The notes under the pieces were generated by a model, which saw only the letters and a list, made by a program, of their open reading frames with translations, did not search any database and was not told the origin of the DNA. From Pseudomonas sputi (GTDB lineage Bacteria > Pseudomonadota > Gammaproteobacteria > Pseudomonadales > Pseudomonadaceae): a DNA stretch of 46,715 bases. The position numbers were made by a program, and so were the translations under genes. Each line of letters opens with the position of its first letter. The first letter of the stretch is position 1. Below, piece after piece: positions 45,001 through 46,715 of this stretch. The stretch is taken from assembly GCF_021603585.1 (NCBI RefSeq), contig NZ_BQHI01000036.1, positions 1-46,715 of the forward strand, read 5' to 3'.

Positions 45001-45282
45001 TTATTTGCAGATGACGATCATGCTGCGGCTGGTATAGCCGGCGGGGTTGAGACCAAAGGGATAATCACCCGGTTCTTCCACAGTATCGCCTGATTTTGCG
45101 ATGACCTTGTAGCCCTTCGGTGCGCAAGAGTTCGCGGCGCTGGTGTAGCACCTGTCCCAAGAGGAGGACAATCCTGAACAGTTGATGTGCAGCCCTTTCT
45201 TGCCGTGCTTTACATGGGTCTTCGACGTCGCCGCGCAGCCCGCAACGGCGAGTATGGCGATCAGTATCAAAATTCGTTTCAT
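45001..45282 (-). CDS. Small cysteine-rich lipoprotein of unknown function
   Basis: 93 residues. Signal peptide with lipobox AVAGC (MKRILILIAILAVAGCAATS). Four cysteines follow in the mature part (INCSG, DRCYTSAANSCAPKGY, VICK), likely two disulfides in the periplasm. KHGKKGLHINCSGLSSSWDR then CYTSAANSC is a pattern I associate with hypothetical lipoproteins of proteobacteria. AAGGACGGTA precedes the ATG. Convergent with the TetR gene, 10 bp apart. No function is assigned. Confidence 0.82.
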   Translation of the reverse strand: MKRILILIAILAVAGCAATSKTHVKHGKKGLHINCSGLSSSWDRCYTSAANSCAPKGYKVIAKSGDTVEEPGDYPFGLNPAGYTSRSMIVICK

Positions 45283-45450
45283 TACCGTCCTTATGGCGGC
45301 CTCGAGTCTGGCGCTCGGGTCTGCCTGTATTCGCTCTCGCTTGAAGCGTTCTGATGTCCCTGTCCGAAAAAATCCATGTCTGGCATTGGGTTGCGAGGCT
45401 AAACATGGCCTAAATGAGCGCCAATTGCCAGACCTTCGTAAAATCCTCTT

Positions 45451-46338
45451 TCAATCTGCCGCGATGGCGGGTTTAGAGGTGCTGCCCATCGTCATGGTTG
45501 CTCCTACGGATGCCAGAATAATGCACAGGATCGCCATCCATTGTGACAAAGAGAGGTATTCCTGAAGGAAAAGCAGACCCGAGAGTGCGCCGAAAGCCGG
45601 TTCGATGCTCATAAGCGTGCCAAAGGTGCGGGCTGGCATGCGGGTGAGAGCGACCATTTCCAGTGTGTAGGGGAGAGCTGTGGACAGGATCGCCACCCCG
45701 ATAGCGATGGGAATCAATGCGGGTGTCAGCAGTGCGCTGCCTGCATGGACGATGCCGATGGGGGCGACGAACAGGGCTGCGATCATCACACCAAGTGCTG
45801 CGGTGGTCACGCCGTTATCTGCGCCGGCCTTCTGGCCAAACAGGATATACAACGCCCAGCACGCGCCGGCTCCCAGCGCATAGCCTGCACCGACCAGATC
45901 GATACCCGCTGTCGTAGCGCCGGTCGGTATCAACAGCAACAAGCCGATGGCAGCCAAGGCGATCCAGAGAAAGTCAATTGCGCGACGCGAGGCATAAATG
46001 GCGACTGCCAGCGGGCCGGTGAACTCCAGGGCGACAGCGATGCCGAGCGGAACGGTGCGCAACGACATATAGAAGAGGAAGTTCATGCCGCCTAGCGCCA
46101 TCCCGTAGACAATTACTGTGCGCAGCGACTGGGCTGTCAGCTTCGCTCTCCAGGGTTTGAGCAGTAACAACATGATCACGCTGGCGAAGATCAGGCGCAG
46201 GGTTGTAGTGCCCTGAGCGCCAACAATTGGGAACATGCTTTTGGCCAGCGAAGCGCCGGACTGAATCGATGCCATGGCAATTAATAGAAGGCCAACCGGG
46301 AACAGGGTTGAGGCAAGGCTGCGAGGCTGGTCGTTCAT
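45451..46338 (-). CDS. EamA/RhtA-type inner-membrane transporter
   Basis: 295 residues with ten membrane helices in two EamA repeats: FPVGLLLIAMASIQSGASLA, TTTLRLIFASVIMLLLLKPW, GMALGGMNFLFYMSLRTVPL, GIAVALEFTGPLAVAIYASR and LSTALPYTLEMVALTRMPAR, with GTLMSIEPAFGALSGLLFLQ in the second repeat. Closest in pattern to RhtA, an exporter of threonine and homoserine; the substrate here is unproven. Transcribed away from the rRNA-type promoters to its right. Confidence 0.92.
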   Translation of the reverse strand: MNDQPRSLASTLFPVGLLLIAMASIQSGASLAKSMFPIVGAQGTTTLRLIFASVIMLLLLKPWRAKLTAQSLRTVIVYGMALGGMNFLFYMSLRTVPLGIAVALEFTGPLAVAIYASRRAIDFLWIALAAIGLLLLIPTGATTAGIDLVGAGYALGAGACWALYILFGQKAGADNGVTTAALGVMIAALFVAPIGIVHAGSALLTPALIPIAIGVAILSTALPYTLEMVALTRMPARTFGTLMSIEPAFGALSGLLFLQEYLSLSQWMAILCIILASVGATMTMGSTSKPAIAAD

Positions 46339-46458
46339 TGCGTGGCATCATCCGAGGAGGTAACAGGTGTTTTGTGCAATATAGTGCGCACTGACTGCGT
46401 TCGCGTCTATATAGAAGTGACCTTTTTCCCTCTATTGATAGAAAACTCAAATTAATGG

Positions 46459-46486
46459 TTGACGGCGGATTCTGAGTCTCTATAAT
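46459..46486 (+). promoter_or_regulatory. Strong stable-RNA promoter P1
   Basis: TTGACG (46459-46464), a 16-nt spacer, TATAAT (46481-46486), followed by a GC-rich discriminator (TCGCCCC). With a second similar promoter 204 bp downstream and no gene between, this is the layout of an rrn lead-in. Confidence 0.75.
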
Positions 46487-46662
46487 TCGCCCCACTTCCG
46501 GCGCAGTCGAAACGGAAAACTCCTTGATAAACAATGAGTTAAGTAGGTTTCGAAAGCGGATTGCTTCAGATCATCGAGGCCTGGAAGAAGTTGGAAATGC
46601 CGGATTGTTACGGCGCTTTCAACGGTTCGATCTTCTCGGTCGAAAGCGGAGAAAAAGAGGTG
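46487..46662 (+). other. Probable 5' leader of an rRNA or other stable-RNA operon
   Basis: 176 bp between two strong promoters, with two copies of TCGAAAGCGGA (46548-46560 area and 46639-46650 area) and no supported reading frame. I associate such sequence with pseudomonad rrn leaders. No mature tRNA or rRNA sequence is inside the window. Confidence 0.5.
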
Positions 46663-46690
46663 TTGACAGCAGCGTGTAACGCTGTAGAAT
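46663..46690 (+). promoter_or_regulatory. Strong stable-RNA promoter P2
   Basis: TTGACA (46663-46668), a 16-nt spacer, TAGAAT (46685-46690), then a GC-rich discriminator TCGCCTCCCGC typical of stringently controlled rRNA and tRNA promoters. It points out of the window. Confidence 0.8.
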
Positions 46691-46715
46691 TCGCCTCCCG
46701 CTAACGAGAGATCGG

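Overview
The window is a stretch of a fluorescent Pseudomonas chromosome, most likely the P. fluorescens group. Evidence: GC-rich codon use, a pyoverdine locus with PvdS, PvdL, PvdH and an MbtH-like protein, a complete fpvGHJKCDEF-type operon, and a DsbRS-type two-component system. There are no phage, IS or CRISPR signatures. Every assignment comes from reading motifs and gene order; no database search was run.

Layout. (1) 1-3068: the cut-off end of an AtuA/DUF1446-family gene, a divergent TetR regulator with two mirrored operators between them, and a periplasmic solute-binding protein. (2) 3092-18176: the pyoverdine core. A hydroxyornithine acetylase (PvdYII type) is convergent with the iron-starvation sigma gene pvdS. 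Divergent from pvdS is the 4,333-residue chromophore NRPS gene pvdL. (3) 18325-25665: an alpha/beta hydrolase, then a disulfide module (dsbD-tlpA-dsbG on the minus strand, dsbR-dsbS on the plus strand). An AT-rich hemopexin-repeat gene sits in the dsbD/dsbR divergent gap. (4) 25772-34389: a GNAT gene, pvdH, mbtH, and on the opposite strand the eight-gene fpvGHJKCDEF operon for handling iron released from ferripyoverdine in the periplasm. (5) 34390-46338: housekeeping and stress genes (VOC protein, SoxR with a divergent ABM monooxygenase, lipoproteins, LysE exporter, cysteine desulfurase, aminopeptidase P, LysR/quinone oxidoreductase pair, TetR/SDR/isomerase group, EamA transporter). (6) 46459-46715: tandem strong promoters with GC-rich discriminators, typical of the lead-in to an rRNA or stable-RNA operon beyond the right edge.

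How it works together. A sigma70 promoter covered by a Fur box drives pvdS. PvdS would then read TAAAT/TAATT-N16-CGT promoters. I find four with exactly 16-nt spacing: upstream of pvdYII, pvdL, pvdH, and one built on the pvdH stop codon that would give mbtH its own promoter. PvdL builds acyl-Glu-(D)Tyr-Dab, PvdH supplies Dab, MbtH supports the adenylation domains and PvdYII acetylates hydroxyornithine. The remaining peptide NRPSs, the ornithine hydroxylase, export genes and the outer-membrane receptor are not here.

The observations I consider freshest are: the hemopexin-like gene inserted between two candidate DsbR boxes, the promoter overlapping the pvdH stop codon, the near-total absence of TTA/CTA/TCA codons from 13 kb of pvdL (which leaves the whole antisense frame open), and a structured fpvG leader next to a decayed hydrolase gene.
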